This document shows positions 34,725 to 64,000 of a stretch of 64,000 bases of DNA, one piece after another. A program made the translations under genes and the position numbers. The stretch lies in assembly GCA_009746045.1 (NCBI GenBank), contig RPFO01000448.1, positions 4,528,391-4,592,390 on the forward strand, written 5' to 3'. Source of the DNA: Mesostigma viride. Its lineage: Eukaryota > Streptophyta > Mesostigmatophyceae > Mesostigmatales > Mesostigmataceae. Below the pieces are notes generated by a model. The model searched no databases and had not been told where the DNA came from. It was given only the letters and a program-made list of their open reading frames with translations. Numbering within the stretch: the stretch's first letter is position 1; each line of letters opens with the position of its first letter.

Positions 34725-34803
34725 ATATATTCTGATTTGGCACGCCGCAAAGGTGAAAACCATTTGCGTTCAGTGCCGGTCCGCGGAAAACGCGGTAAAC
34801 GCG
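34725..34803 (+). repeat. Dispersed double-hairpin repeat, copy 2
   Basis: Same block as 15815-15895, with GGTGAAAACC and GGTCCGCGGAAAACGCGG. The left stem has one extra base (CCATTTGCG). It is joined directly to a retrotransposon fragment. Confidence 0.8.
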
Positions 34804-34805
34804 AA

Positions 34806-35268
34806 TGAATATATACATTCAATAGCTGCCTTCTATTCCCCCAACCACCGGCCTGACATCGTGGTGCTGGACTTTGAGGGGGGTGGCCGGCATCTGCTTA
34901 TTGACGTTTCGGTGGCGCGGCCCTTGGCTCTTAGCCACGTGGCTGGGGCCTCCCTCACGGCAGGTTACACGGCGGACCGGGCGGAGCGGGCCAAGCTCCT
35001 GGCCTACGGCGACGTCGGGCACCATCGTGTGGTGCCCTTTGTCCTGGAGGAGTTTGGGGCCATGGGGCCCCTGACCTCCGCCTTCTTCAAGGAGTGTTGC
35101 CGGCTCCGGGAGGACCGGCTGGACCTGGAGGGCCAGCGGGCCCCATGGTCGGCGCGGACCTGGACGTCATATTGGCGTCAGCGCTTGTCGGTGGCGCTGA
35201 CTCGGGCCATGGCTGACATCATGCTCCGCCGTACGCGGGCTGATTTTGCGGTGCAGCAGGGCTATTAG
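34806..35268 (+). pseudogene. C-terminal endonuclease region of a retrotransposon polyprotein (fragment)
   Basis: The frame reads RPDIVVLDFEGGGRHLLIDVSV, then SLTAGYTADRAERAKLLAYG, then a Trp/Arg-rich tail and a stop. The order D...(L)IDVSV...(A)xRAKxxxYG resembles the PD-(D/E)xK-like C-terminal domain that follows the reverse transcriptase in many algal and fungal non-LTR polyproteins. No reverse transcriptase precedes it; the join with the double-hairpin repeat is abrupt. The tail after 35268 has no other gene. Confidence 0.6.
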
Positions 35269-36213
35269 GTTCCTCCCGTTAGGCGTTTCCATTGGTCTTA
35301 TCGTAGTATAGAGCTTTGACATGGCTCTGTATATAGGTTTATAGCTGGGCGTTTGCTTTGGTTTGAGTGATTTCACTCTGCTGTAAGTAATTATATTTTT
35401 AATATATATTCAAGGGTTTATACAAATAATACAAATACATCCTGGGCAAATCCGAAACTTGGCCATGCAAACTTGTCCCCACTACAGCATTAATTAATTA
35501 ATCTGTAGCACATAGCCCAGAGAAGGGGCATATGGCCTATAATACATTCTAAGCGACTTCCTGCAAGGGTGGGAATGTAAACAACACTTGCTCTAGGTGC
35601 ACTAGGGCACCTGCACCACCCAGAGTCTCGGGCAACACCCAGCTAAGGGGAGCTCGTCATAGGTGGGGAAGATCATCATGGCTATACAAGAGCTAGGGCA
35701 TGGCTTCTCAGCAGAGAGTGACTCCCTGCATGGGCACTGCATAATTAAATAAAGCTAGGCATCCTAGTATATCCTCTCTACATATACATGAATAGGCAAG
35801 CCCCATCCAAGTAAAGCACCCATGCACCGAAGTAGCTAACACTAGGACCCAAACAAGTCCGATGTCTCAAATCCAACCACTTACAATAAGCCTACACCAC
35901 TTCTCGATCTACCTTTTACGGCATGGGGGGCAAAACCCCAAAGCCGTAGCGATAGTCAAGACCGGCCAGGCTGGCCGCGTGCGCGCATTTCCAATTAACA
36001 CATTCGCACATCCGCGGGCGCCTACAGACACCGACCATCTCGGCTTCCTATCGCCGAAGCTGGGAAACTGACTTTTCAATGTCCCTTCAGGGGTGTCCCA
36101 CCTCGTGCCGCGATCCAGGCGCGTGACTTTTCTGGCGCATGAAATCTGGAGGGAAACAATATAGCGGCTCATGCAGTCTTTTTGGACCTCAAACCGAGTC
36201 ATGATCAGTTCGT
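35269..36213 (-). mobile_element. Spacer with ORF1-only LINE 3' UTR fragment (35490-35750)
   Basis: 35490-35750 on minus repeats the LINE 3' UTR (GTGCACCTAGAGCAAGTGTT, CCCTTCTCTGGGCTATGTGC) next to a TTAA tail; the stem-loop itself is missing. The remaining flanks show nothing recognisable. Confidence 0.7.
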
Positions 36214-36509
36214 ACCCTTCTCAGTGCTTCTACTAAGGGTTTTTGTCATTCGTCAACTTGTTGACTGTTTGCCTCGGCATTTCGTCAAATGGTTGACTAT
36301 TTGCCTCGGCAATTCGTCAAACTGGTTGACTATTTGCCGTGGCGCTTCGTCAACCCTGGGGGGGGGGGGGAGGAAGCTTTATTTCTTCATCGCTCACGCC
36401 TCACACACGCATGTAATGCATGTGGATAAAACACAATATCACTTGGTGGTTGTTGACAACTGCATTAAATACAGAATAATGACTAGTATCCTTCACAGCT
36501 AGGCCAGAG

Positions 36510-36920
36510 TCAAGTGTGCACATGCGCACGAGGCCAGTGCACCATCACGTCCTCCTCACTGATATCAACAGGCACTACTGTCTCAGTTTTGTCCGAGCTT
36601 GGCCCAGAGCTGCCGTCATCATCGGCCTTGCTCCTTTCTGTCTGGGCCCCCTCCTCGCCAGATTCCTCCTCGACAGAGTTTGAGGCGCTGTCAGATGATG
36701 CTGACTGGCCGCCATCTTCCTCTTCCTGCGCATTAGACCCATCCTCTTCCTCACGCTCTACCCTCTTGCGTTTGTCGCGACCCTGCCTGCCCTCCTTTCC
36801 ATCTAAACTGCGGCCTAGGTCGACGATATTTTCCGTTTCTACAATTTCTCCAGCTTGCTTCTTAAACAGAGCATCTAAGGTGCTAGTCTTGAAACCTGCC
36901 AAACCGTTTTTCTTCGACAT
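36510..36920 (-). CDS. Small acidic protein of unknown function, carried in the hAT element
   Basis: 136 residues, single exon. The N-terminus MSKKNGLAGFKTSTLDALF is basic/hydrophobic, followed by a basic patch (RDKRKRVER) that could be a nuclear signal, then a long Glu/Asp/Ser-rich tail. STLDALFKK faintly recalls a PCNA-binding box but lacks the leading Gln, so I do not make that call. The element lies around it, so this may be a captured host gene fragment. The gene may also be only a 5' part, if an intron follows. Confidence 0.5.
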   Translation of the reverse strand: MSKKNGLAGFKTSTLDALFKKQAGEIVETENIVDLGRSLDGKEGRQGRDKRKRVEREEEDGSNAQEEEDGGQSASSDSASNSVEEESGEEGAQTERSKADDDGSSGPSSDKTETVVPVDISEEDVMVHWPRAHVHT

Positions 36921-37040
36921 TCTCTAGCTCATGCAACACTACCTAAACATCGCCGCCGCCATTATCGAAACAATTTCGCATGCAATATTTTATCGCACAT
37001 GAAAGTCGCCAGACGGCCTGAGGTCGTCACGTAATTAATA

Positions 37041-37374
37041 CCGCCATCTTCCTCTTCCTGCGCATTAGACCCATCCTCTTCCTAAAGCTCTACTCTCTTG
37101 CGTTTGTCGCGACCCTGCCTGCCCTCCTTTCCATCTAAACTGCGGCCTAGGTCGACGATATTTTCTGTTTCTACAATTTCTCCAGCTTGCTTCTTAAACA
37201 GAGCATCTAAGGTGCTAGTCTTGAAACCTGCCAAACCGTTTTTCTTCTACATTCTCTAGCTCATGCAACACTACCTAAACATCGCCGCCGCCATTATCGA
37301 AACAATTTCGCATGCAATATTTTATCGCACATGAAATTCGCCAGACGGCCTGAGGTCGTCACGTAATTAATACC
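37041..37374 (-). pseudogene. Tandem copy of the acidic gene's 5' part, stop at codon 2
   Basis: 36709-37042 is repeated at 37041-37374 with period 332. In the copy the start reads ATG TAG AAG where the first copy reads ATG TCG AAG, so it is dead at codon 2. A second change lies near 37083. Confidence 0.88.
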
Positions 37375-37866
37375 ATGATTGCCCAGGGCGATTACAGGTC
37401 TTTACATGTAGGGATAATTTTTTCATGCCCTGGTCGGCTCAAGTCCTGCCTTGCTCGTCTTCAGTTTTGGTACCCGAGCATTGTTTTGAACCGTACTGAC
37501 GTACTGTCTTTCCAAACCAACTCCAACTGCAGCGTACCTAGGATTCAGATGGTACGGGCTGACGGCCTGACGCCGCGCCGCTGGACCTTAGGTCTGGCCT
37601 TCAGGACTTAAATGGTTGACGAATACCCTAAACATTTCGTCAAACCGGTTGACGAACTTCGGAACATATTCGTCAATTGGTTGACGAATTGCCGAGTTGG
37701 TTGACGAATGTGGTTGACGAATTGCCCAAAATGGTTGACTATTTTACTACTATTTTCAAAATTCGTCAACCGGTTGACGAAATAGTCCCGTTAGTAGAAG
37801 CACTGACCCTTCTTCAAACCATGGCAGCAGCCTGTTGCAGGTACGTTGGTCTTGCATGTTTTCCTA

Positions 37867-37945
37867 ATTTTCCGGGTAAATGGGTATTTTTGTTAACCAA
37901 TGGGAATATCGTTAGGCAAAGGGGTACCGCGTAGCGACCAGCATG
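37867..37945. repeat. Dispersed repeat, copy 2
   Basis: Same block as 2258-2330 (CCGGGTAAATGGGTATTTTT to GGGGTACCGCGTAGCGACCA), just outside the hAT element. Confidence 0.8.
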
Positions 37946-39849
37946 TTTTCCTAATTTTGTTGTGCTGCGAATTCTCAGAGCGTACTTTCAAGGTAATTGA
38001 TTCTGCAGTTGGGTTGCTTGACTATCACGGTTATGATGAACGGGCTTGCCTCCGGGTTTGTGAGGGAAAAGGGGAGTCTCTGCCCCCCTTCTTGTGCAAC
38101 AGACAGGGATGGAAAGCAGTTAAAGCACTCCTCTAACTCAAGGGGGAATCGCGCACACCAAATTACAGCAAATACGTATTTGAACCATGTTTGAACCACG
38201 AGCTTCTTTTTTGTGCTCCAACTCCCCTGGGCAACGTACGTGGCAACGACGTGTGTAGCGAGCTGCACGAACCATCTGAGCCTCCTGGGCCCAGCCATCA
38301 ACCTGACCTTTCATTACTGACCGTACCATCTTAGCCGCAGATGCAAAACCTTTTAGTGAAGATCCGCCGTCGAAATATTATCTTCCAATGGTAACTAGTC
38401 CTGAAGACTTCTAGCTATGACCTCTTTAGACCTGTATACGAGGCACTGGGAAGGCTAGGCCCTCTTCAGGTATACGAGGCACTCGTTTTGCGTGCCGCAT
38501 ACAATGTCCTGTGTATGGACACCAGAGATAAGAAACAAACGGACGCAACAAGGCAGCATACTTGAGCATTATTTAAAAACGGGAAAAGTCACGAAGGGCG
38601 CCATACAGCTGAGAGTTAGTTTTCCAAGTCATTTGTGAAACCCATGATTACATACTAGTAGAGTCTCATGTAACATCATGCATCCACAAACCCACACAAA
38701 TAACATACTAGCAGAGTCTCATGTAACATCAAGCATCCACAGACCCACACAAATATATGTCAGCCTGCACATTAGCAGAGTCTTATGTAACATCATGCAT
38801 CCACAAACCCACACAAATACATGATTACATACTAGATTACTAGTAGAGTCTCATGTAACATCATGCATCCACAAACCCACACAAATAACATACTAGCAGA
38901 GTCTCATGTACCATCATGCATCCACAAACCCACACAAATAACATACTAGCAGAGTCTCATGTACCATCATGCATCCACAAACCCACACAAATATATGTCA
39001 GCCTGCACACTCACCTACAACGGCGATTGCCGATCACCAATCTCACATACCTGATTCCGAGCCCGTCCTATTCATAAATGTCACGTCACAAACACACATA
39101 CTGGCACTCCATGATTTCTGTTGCTTCCATCTCTGCAGAATCTTCCTCACGTCTCCTGCGACTGCACGTGTTTCCGACAAGGCCAAGCTCACCATTGCCA
39201 ACTGTCTATGACTCCATCAGTCATTGAGCGCTGGTTGTAGATCATGGATATGTAATACGCGGTCCCCTTGAGGAGTTCTAATTAGTGTCATCAAAGCAGT
39301 GTGCTCAATTCTACCGGTCCTATCGATTTGCCTATATACCTAATCTTCTCCACCCATCGGTCGACAGCTGCACGACCCCATGGCCCTACCTCCTGCAGTC
39401 ATATACCCACACAGAAAGGCTTGGCTCCTACCAAGCCCAAGCATGTTTGCCCGTGCATGGACAATCCTTCTATTCTTGCAGAGACAATCAATATCACACT
39501 CGGCTAACTGATTTGTCTCATCATGGAAGGGACCTTCTAAAAAAACAGGTGCTCGGCTTCTGGACTAGTGGTACTTCTGCAGGGGCAAAAGCCTCTGGGA
39601 GTCTATTGCAGGAACCTATTGTAGGAGCTTACCGCTAGAGTCGATCGCAGGAAACTGATCGACTCGCCGATTGTATTGCGGCGGCCTCTGGTAGCACCCT
39701 TGTGCATGAGCCCATCGTCGCACTACTCACCTCACCGTGCCCTGCGTTGTATTACACTAGCCACCTTGCCCTGCGTGGTGTTGCACTACCGCCTCTCCTT
39801 GCGCTCGAGCGGATAAACACCATGTCCCAATATTGCATCACAGCCTCAC
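37946..39849. other. Spacer with 38640-39000 tandem repeats
   Basis: From 38640 to 39000 a unit of about 55 bp (AGCAGAGTCTCATGTAACATC, ATGCATCCACAAACCCACAC) is repeated about six times with indels. At 39731-39780 are two decayed copies of the exon end at 39850. The C-terminal exon of NUP43 should lie here but I could not place it. Confidence 0.6.
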
Positions 39850-51679
<11,830 letters not shown>

Positions 51680-52546
51680 GCTGCACCCGTTGCAGTCGTG
51701 CCGTAAAAGGGTAAGTTAAACTGCCCACAAAGAGAACTACAAACCGTGGGTGCTGGAAAGACACATGTCCAAAATTGGCGAATTCACAGGTATTCTGCGG
51801 ACAGTTTTAGCTAAAAGACTGTTCGCTTTTCTTGCGAGGTCAATGCCTGATAAACCTTCATGTCCCCGCACGAACTTCCACAGTGCTGAGCCACCTGGGT
51901 AATGTATTATGCAGACGTTGTGGGTGGGACCTCGGTCCACGGACATGCTGTGTCATATTTACTAACTCGAATTGCCAGTTGCAAACTTGCAATAGCGGTG
52001 AGAGGCTCTTGTTATTGGAAGTTTGGAAGGTTTCGGGCTGCACTTATGCTGCCGTCTCTTCCAGAGACCGCTAGTAGGTAGTACAACTTCCGGTAGCTAA
52101 AACTAGGAGATAATGTCCAGAGTTTATTTTTGGCCGTCCGCCTCGCGCTTTTCTTGCCTTTGGCGTTGGCTTGCCACGTGCCAGTACAAAACACGTGAAT
52201 CGGGTGACTCAGCAAGCAACCTGCAGGCGGACAGACCGCAAAACGAGCGAAAATATCGGGTTACGCAGGGCTGCGTAAATACGGGGCCACCCGCCATACT
52301 AATTGGCCATATCAATAACTCACAGATTTTCGTAGGCGTGCAGACAACGTATCGAACTATCAAGTATTTAGTGCACATTGGTGTGCCTGCGGTAAGTTAT
52401 TTCAAAACCCCGAGTTAGCTAGAACACAGCCGATACATAAGCAATTACGTGATTCACAATTAGACAGGAAGTCCCCAAGGTAGCCTAGCTAGCTCGACGC
52501 TGTGGTAGCGTCACCAACGTTCTTGGGGATAAACGAATTAGAAAGG
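51680..52546. promoter_or_regulatory. 867-bp divergent spacer between NUP43 and the E2-TPR gene
   Basis: The two starts point away from each other, so both promoters should lie here. There is no tandem repeat, in contrast to the surrounding introns. No TATA box is evident. Short frames in it have no domain. Confidence 0.5.
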
Positions 52547-59866
<7,320 letters not shown>

Positions 59867-59924
59867 AAGGGATGCTCATTGCGGGGGAGTGTACTATGTA
59901 GGGATTCTTTTTTTAGTACATTCA

Positions 59925-60500
59925 TTCATTCATTCACGCGCCTCCGTTGGGAGAGTCACGGGGTACCAACTTTTGAGTAGGTACCTTCATCCCTGTTTGA
60001 TGCACAGCAAGATGGGGACATGGGACCCCCCCCTTGTCTCGTTGCCTTGAAGGGCAGGCCACAGGTACTATGAAACTGCTCACTGGGAGAGTCTAGCAAC
60101 TACTGGGGGTGCAATACAGCTTCGACATAGCAAAAGCATAGCAGATGCAGTAGGGCTGCCCCATGGGTCAGGGGCCACAGATAGCCTTGGAACTCATTTA
60201 GAGGCGCCAGTTTGGAATACTATAAAAGGCCTCTCCCGGAGCCTGAGGGTTTGTAGGACGCAGTACATATAGGCTCGTCTGATCAGCCATAAGCAGTCTG
60301 CCGCGATTCCGTTATGGATTCTCCCACAATGCAAGGCCGTATACTGGTCAATATACATGGGTAAGTCCTGCGATCGAACATTTAGTACTTAGTATACACA
60401 CAACTTCCATCAAGCAAGCTAGGGAATACGTGCTACATGATATCTCCCCATGGAGTCATGTTATCATTTATTTTATTTTATTTTTTATATAGACACAAAT
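59925..60500. mobile_element. LINE 3' ends, one minus (59925) and one plus (ending about 60490)
   Basis: 59930-59960 on minus: stem CTCC-CAAC-GGAG and a TGAA tail. 60429-60490 on plus: GTGCTACATGATATCTCC, loop CCAT, GGAGTCATG, then a TTTTA tail. 59960-60430 between them has no recognisable frame. Confidence 0.65.
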
Positions 60501-60545
60501 GATCACTGAGCATGCAAGCGGCTGCATCACATGGGTACCAATACA

Positions 60546-61330
60546 GAAAAAAAATTAAAACTAAATTATAACATATGACTTCGCTGGGAGATCATGTAGC
60601 ACGTAGTCCATGCATGGACTGATGGGGGTGGCCGGGTGGGAATGACGGAGCTGCAACAATTCCTAGCTAATCTTAAACTCATCTAGATAATATTTACAAA
60701 ATCCTAACTACTCTACTCAGTAAATCGCCCCTTCCTCCTGGGGGGGATGGCTTGCCCACTGACATATGCAGCTGCATGGGCTGGCTCATGGGCCTGGACA
60801 ATGGTCCGCGCCATCTCCGCTCAAGTGTCCTGCATGGCAGTCCAAGCTAGAGATCGGATTAAATTAAATTAAATTAAATTATAACATGCCTCCGTGGGGG
60901 GGTCATGTAGCACATATTTCATGATGGATGGGGTGGAGGAAGCCGCGTGATCGGACTATCCTAACTCTATCTAGAAAATCCTAACTACACTACTCATCAA
61001 AACGCCTCCTCCGCTTGGGGGGAGGTGGCTTGCCCACAGGGTCGGGCGTGTGCGCCTTGACAATCTTCTTCCACCGCGTCTTGTCCTGCATGGCAGTCCA
61101 AAGACGGGAGAGAGAGTGGATGCGGTGCTCAAACTGGGCTGGGACCACTAGGTCGTCCAGCAACATCTGAACGTAGTTGGTGACAGGTTTCCCTACCCTT
61201 TTGGGAATGTCCGCGGGGCCAGGCCAGGTCAGAATGTGCCGCCCCGGCTGTCCAAGCCGCTGGGGGCCGGCCAGACCAAGGGTGGTGTCGACCTGGCTGG
61301 AGGATCGGATGGAGAGATCGGATGGAGGAA
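60546..61330 (-). mobile_element. Two LINE C-family 3' ends
   Basis: Tails at 60546-60570 (TTTAA, decayed stem) and 60855-60890 (four TTAAA units). 61000-61310 matches the ORF2 C-terminus and 3' UTR at 11620-11930 (GGTGGTGTCGACCTGGCTGG on plus), so this is a truncated LINE C relative. Confidence 0.75.
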
Positions 61331-61395
61331 ATTAATACGGTGTTGAAACGGATCGAGCTTGGGGACCATAAGGTCGGTAGCAATTAAGGGGACTC

Positions 61396-61419
61396 GGCGC
61401 GGCGAATATTTTCCGCGCC
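61396..61419. repeat. 7-bp GC-rich inverted repeat
   Basis: GGCGCGG, a 10-base AT loop, CCGCGCC, then AAAAAAATT. It resembles the E2F-like site TTTCCGCGCC. Confidence 0.6.
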
Positions 61420-61629
61420 AAAAAAATTCTGATTCTGGTCTAGCTGTGTAGTTGATTGCTGCATATGCATGGTCTACCACCCTCTTGGGGATGTCCTTAG
61501 GGTCATGCCACGTCGATCAGGATATGCATGCCGCCCTGGCTGGCCAAGCCGTACGTTGTGGGCCCGCCAGGCCAATTAATTTAATTAACAGCGTTACGCG
61601 ATCGAGCGAAAGTCCTCAGTACAGTCATG

Positions 61630-61780
61630 CAAGAGTGGGAGTAATTAATTAATTAATTAATTAGACTCGTGCTCCCGTTGGGGAGTCACGGAGCCGATGG
61701 ATTGATGAATGGGTGCAAACAGTCTTACCGGTCTAATCTATCTACATCAGCTACCTACAACATCTATCTTAAGGGGACGG
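61630..61780 (-). mobile_element. LINE A-family 3' end
   Basis: TTAA tail (61641-61662), stem-loop CTCCC-CAAC-GGGAG (61685-61672) and about 100 bases of 3' UTR. Confidence 0.8.
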
Positions 61781-61789
61781 GACACCCCC

Positions 61790-61813
61790 GAATTTTTTGG
61801 CGCCAAAAAATTC
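61790..61813. promoter_or_regulatory. 24-bp perfect palindrome with E2F-like core
   Basis: The palindrome is centred on TTTGGCGCCAAA, extended by AAT/ATT and closed by G/C. TTTGGCGC-type sites are the classical E2F/DP binding motif; binding here is inference. Confidence 0.6.
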
Positions 61814-61876
61814 GCGCCGGAGCCGAAGGTCACAAATTTCACGTGCACGGTGCGCGCACCCCTTGCGGAAGTGGCC

Positions 61877-62038
61877 ATGGCGACTGCGTTCAGGCGAAAC
61901 TACCACACTAGGGCAGGCGAAATGCAAAAATTTTACTCGAATCTAAAAGGAGATGAGTTTATGATGTTAGTTTGTGGCGGAAATCAGCTGGTTTACAATA
62001 TCGCTGTTGTCTTTTTATGCCATCGGCATGGGGGGTAA
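61877..62038 (+). CDS. Candidate first exon or small ORF of unknown function
   Basis: From GGCCATGGCG the frame reads MATAFRRNYHTRAGEMQKFY and on to a stop at 62038 (53 residues). It lies 64 bases after the palindrome. No domain recognised. Could be exon 1 of a gene continuing to the right; another open stretch at 62222-62394 (MEERLLLRAWARDLRGQGID) could be a later exon, but no splice path fits. Confidence 0.25.
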   Translation: MATAFRRNYHTRAGEMQKFYSNLKGDEFMMLVCGGNQLVYNIAVVFLCHRHGG

Positions 62039-62394
62039 TCTGAATTTTTTGGTCGCGCGGAATGAAATAGAATTCATGATAGCGGCTGTAAAATAGCGGT
62101 TTTGGGGGCTGTTCTGACCTTGAAGCAGGCATTAATATCGGTTGCATCGAATTCTAAACCGAGCTGGTGCTTTTTGCCAGATTTTCGGCCATTATCGGTA
62201 AGTAATTGTTCAGACCTGCGCAGTGCGTGTCTGACCTGTCCATGGAAGAACGGCTGTTGTTGCGCGCCTGGGCGAGGGATTTACGAGGGCAAGGTATAGA
62301 TTTGTCGCGAACGTTATCTGCTATCGGTGCTTTCTTCTATGAGCTCATCGTTCGAGGTTTTTTGCGTTCTTTTTGGGCAGTTTCCGCCAGCTAG

Positions 62395-64000
62395 CTCGCC
62401 GTCGCTTGCCGTTGTGTTGTCGAATACCTGGCAGCTTTAGATTGTTTTCGTTGATGTCGTGATCAGGGCCGCTTCAGTCGCAGCCTATAGCTCTTCGGGA
62501 AGGTATAAGGCATTTCATAAAACGTGTTCTGGCAAGGATGTTGTGCGTATGGACGCTTCTTGTTGTTTGAGAGTGACGCACCCTCTCCTCACAGGCCGCA
62601 GCGGCATCACAGCGCTCATGCGGTGAAGGGCCGCCAATGGTTTCTTTGCATTTTATCGTGCAGGGATGGAAGTGTTATAGTGATGATGATGTTGGAGATA
62701 TTGCATTTGTGTGACTGCATGTAGATAGCTGGCACCAATGGTTGTTTGAGCTTTCCTTTGTTATGATGATGTGACAAGACTACAATGTGCTGAGCCAACC
62801 ATGGTTGACATGCATGACTGCATGCAAGCTATATATACCATGTTCTTACTTGGTTCCTTGCCCTCCATAGTCCCAGTTTGTCATCCATGCCGGGGAGGAC
62901 AGTTTAGGAGGTGTTGTTGTGTTGATTAGCTTGGTTGGCATCAACCTTACACTCTAACCTGGGAGAAACATAGGAAATGCCGCTTAGGCATGTTAGGGCT
63001 ACCATTGTCAAGGCTATGCACATATTTACAAGGCTGGCCATGCTGGAGGGATGATGAAGACATATGAGGTGCGTGGCCACCCCTTTGTACTTTGTAAACA
63101 TACTCTGCATGGTTTTGGTGCATGTTGGATGGCATATTAAGTGGCACTGTGGGGTTACTAACTTACTGAGTGGTCCTTAGCGCCTTGTCATGTGGTCATA
63201 TAGGAAACCCATCAACTTGAGCAGTTCTTGTCGCAATGACCCCCCACATTGAGCATGCGTTGCCGTCAGCGTGCAAGAGTTGATTATGTGTGCTTTGGTC
63301 AGTTTGCAGATGTCTTTGATGAAGAAGGAGGTGCTAGTGTGGCTAAATGGTTACTCTAATTTCCTTGTAGCGTCTACATGGGTGGCTGTCTTGGAATGGT
63401 TGTAACTTGGGCAGTTCTTGTCAGAATGGCGTCAAACCTTGAACATAGGAGGTACCATATGTGCAGAGAATGGTAGTATGTGGTTTGGCCAGTTTTCATG
63501 AGGCTTAGATGTATAAAGGGGTGTTAGTGTGGTTAAATACTAGCTAAAACCTCCCTTAGCTTCGTCACAGGTGGCAATCTAGGAATATCCATCAAATAGG
63601 GCTGCGCTTGTCAGAATGACCTGAAAATTTGGGGCTGCATGTCCCCCAACCTCTAGTATTTGGGAATATATGATTTGGCCCTATTCCATGTGTTTATGAT
63701 TTGATAATTTTTTTTTTCATTAAAAAAGTACCCTTTTTGCGGGAAAATCCATCAATGTGTGTAAACATGATTATTTTGTGCTCAAAATTAGGTAGCATTT
63801 CTCAAAAGTCAGGGAACTATATGGGAATATATGATTTGGTCCCAATATGTTTGCCCACTGCCCTAGGAAAAATGTGACTAGAATAGCGTCTTTTTCTATT
63901 TTTAGCGCGTTACCGGTGCCCTGTGGGGGCTAGTACCCCCCCCAAGTGGCTGGAAAATTTTTTTTTTATCATATTAATGGTCCCCAATCATCATTGGATT
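62395..64000. other. No gene seen; weak 190-bp tandem repeat
   Basis: CAGTTCTTGTC(G/A)(C/G)AATG-like blocks recur at about 63224, 63411 and 63603 with similar surroundings (GTGCTAGTGTGGCTAAAT and GTGTTAGTGTGGTTAAAT). GGGAATATATGATTTGG occurs at 63661 and 63819. These are diverged repeats; no coding frame is supported. Confidence 0.5.

Larger units (their letters stand above)
36214..37813. mobile_element. hAT-type non-autonomous element with 8-bp target duplication
   Basis: ACCCTTCT flanks both sides (36214-36221, 37806-37813). Ends are the inverted repeat CAGTGCTTCTACTAA (36222-36236 and complement to 37805). The 8-bp duplication and CAG-TG ends are typical of hAT elements. Both subterminal zones (36245-36355 and 37610-37790) hold many copies of a GTCAAnnGGTTGAC-like motif, which could be transposase binding sites. 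The 1584-bp element has no transposase but carries an acidic-protein gene and its partial tandem copy. Confidence 0.9.

Overview
This is a nuclear window from a eukaryote. Genes are split by GT-AG introns, exons are GC-rich, introns and spacers are full of micro- and minisatellites, and the mobile elements are eukaryotic (LINEs, a piggyBac-type and a hAT-type DNA element). A stretch of degenerate TTTAGGG-like repeats near 41.1 kb would fit a plant- or alga-type telomere motif, so an alga is my best guess. I cannot name a species.

Genes I can support. (1) A two-exon gene of unknown function on the minus strand (808-1620). (2) An intronless PSMG2 (proteasome assembly chaperone 2) on the plus strand (3165-3992). 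(3) A large plus-strand gene (16468-26435 or further) encoding an N-terminal NudC-type CS domain, a second CS-like region, a MYND zinc finger and a long helical region. (4) A class I SAM-dependent methyltransferase on the plus strand (about 30081-33550), which may be a separate gene or the in-frame 3' part of gene 3. (5) A small acidic protein gene inside a hAT-type element (36510-36920). (6) NUP43, a nuclear pore beta-propeller, on the minus strand (about 39850-51679, ten proposed exons). (7) An eight-exon plus-strand gene (52547-59866) that joins a UBE2J-type ubiquitin-conjugating enzyme to C-terminal TPR repeats. NUP43 and the E2-TPR gene diverge from an 867-bp spacer.

Layout. 0-3 kb: minisatellite and unknown gene. 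3-4 kb: PSMG2. 4-16 kb: a LINE graveyard with a full-length ORF1-only element flanked by 11-bp target-site duplications, several 3' ends of ORF2-bearing LINEs, and a three-deep nest (piggyBac-type element inside an ORF1-only LINE inside an ORF2 LINE). 16-34 kb: the CS-MYND gene and the methyltransferase, with a 3.2-kb, 68-bp-unit minisatellite between them. 34-38 kb: a retrotransposon endonuclease fragment and a 1.58-kb hAT-type element. 38-52 kb: NUP43. 52-60 kb: E2-TPR. 60-64 kb: more LINE 3' ends, a long palindrome and unassigned sequence.

The most unusual theme is that many introns begin or end with tandem, decayed copies of the neighbouring exon-intron junction, so real splice sites sit in arrays of decoys. 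The second theme is a set of LINE families that share a 3' stem-loop with a CAAC loop and covarying stems, next to family-specific simple-repeat tails; the ORF1-only elements carry the same stem-loop. All coordinates and domain calls come from reading the sequence; no database search was run.
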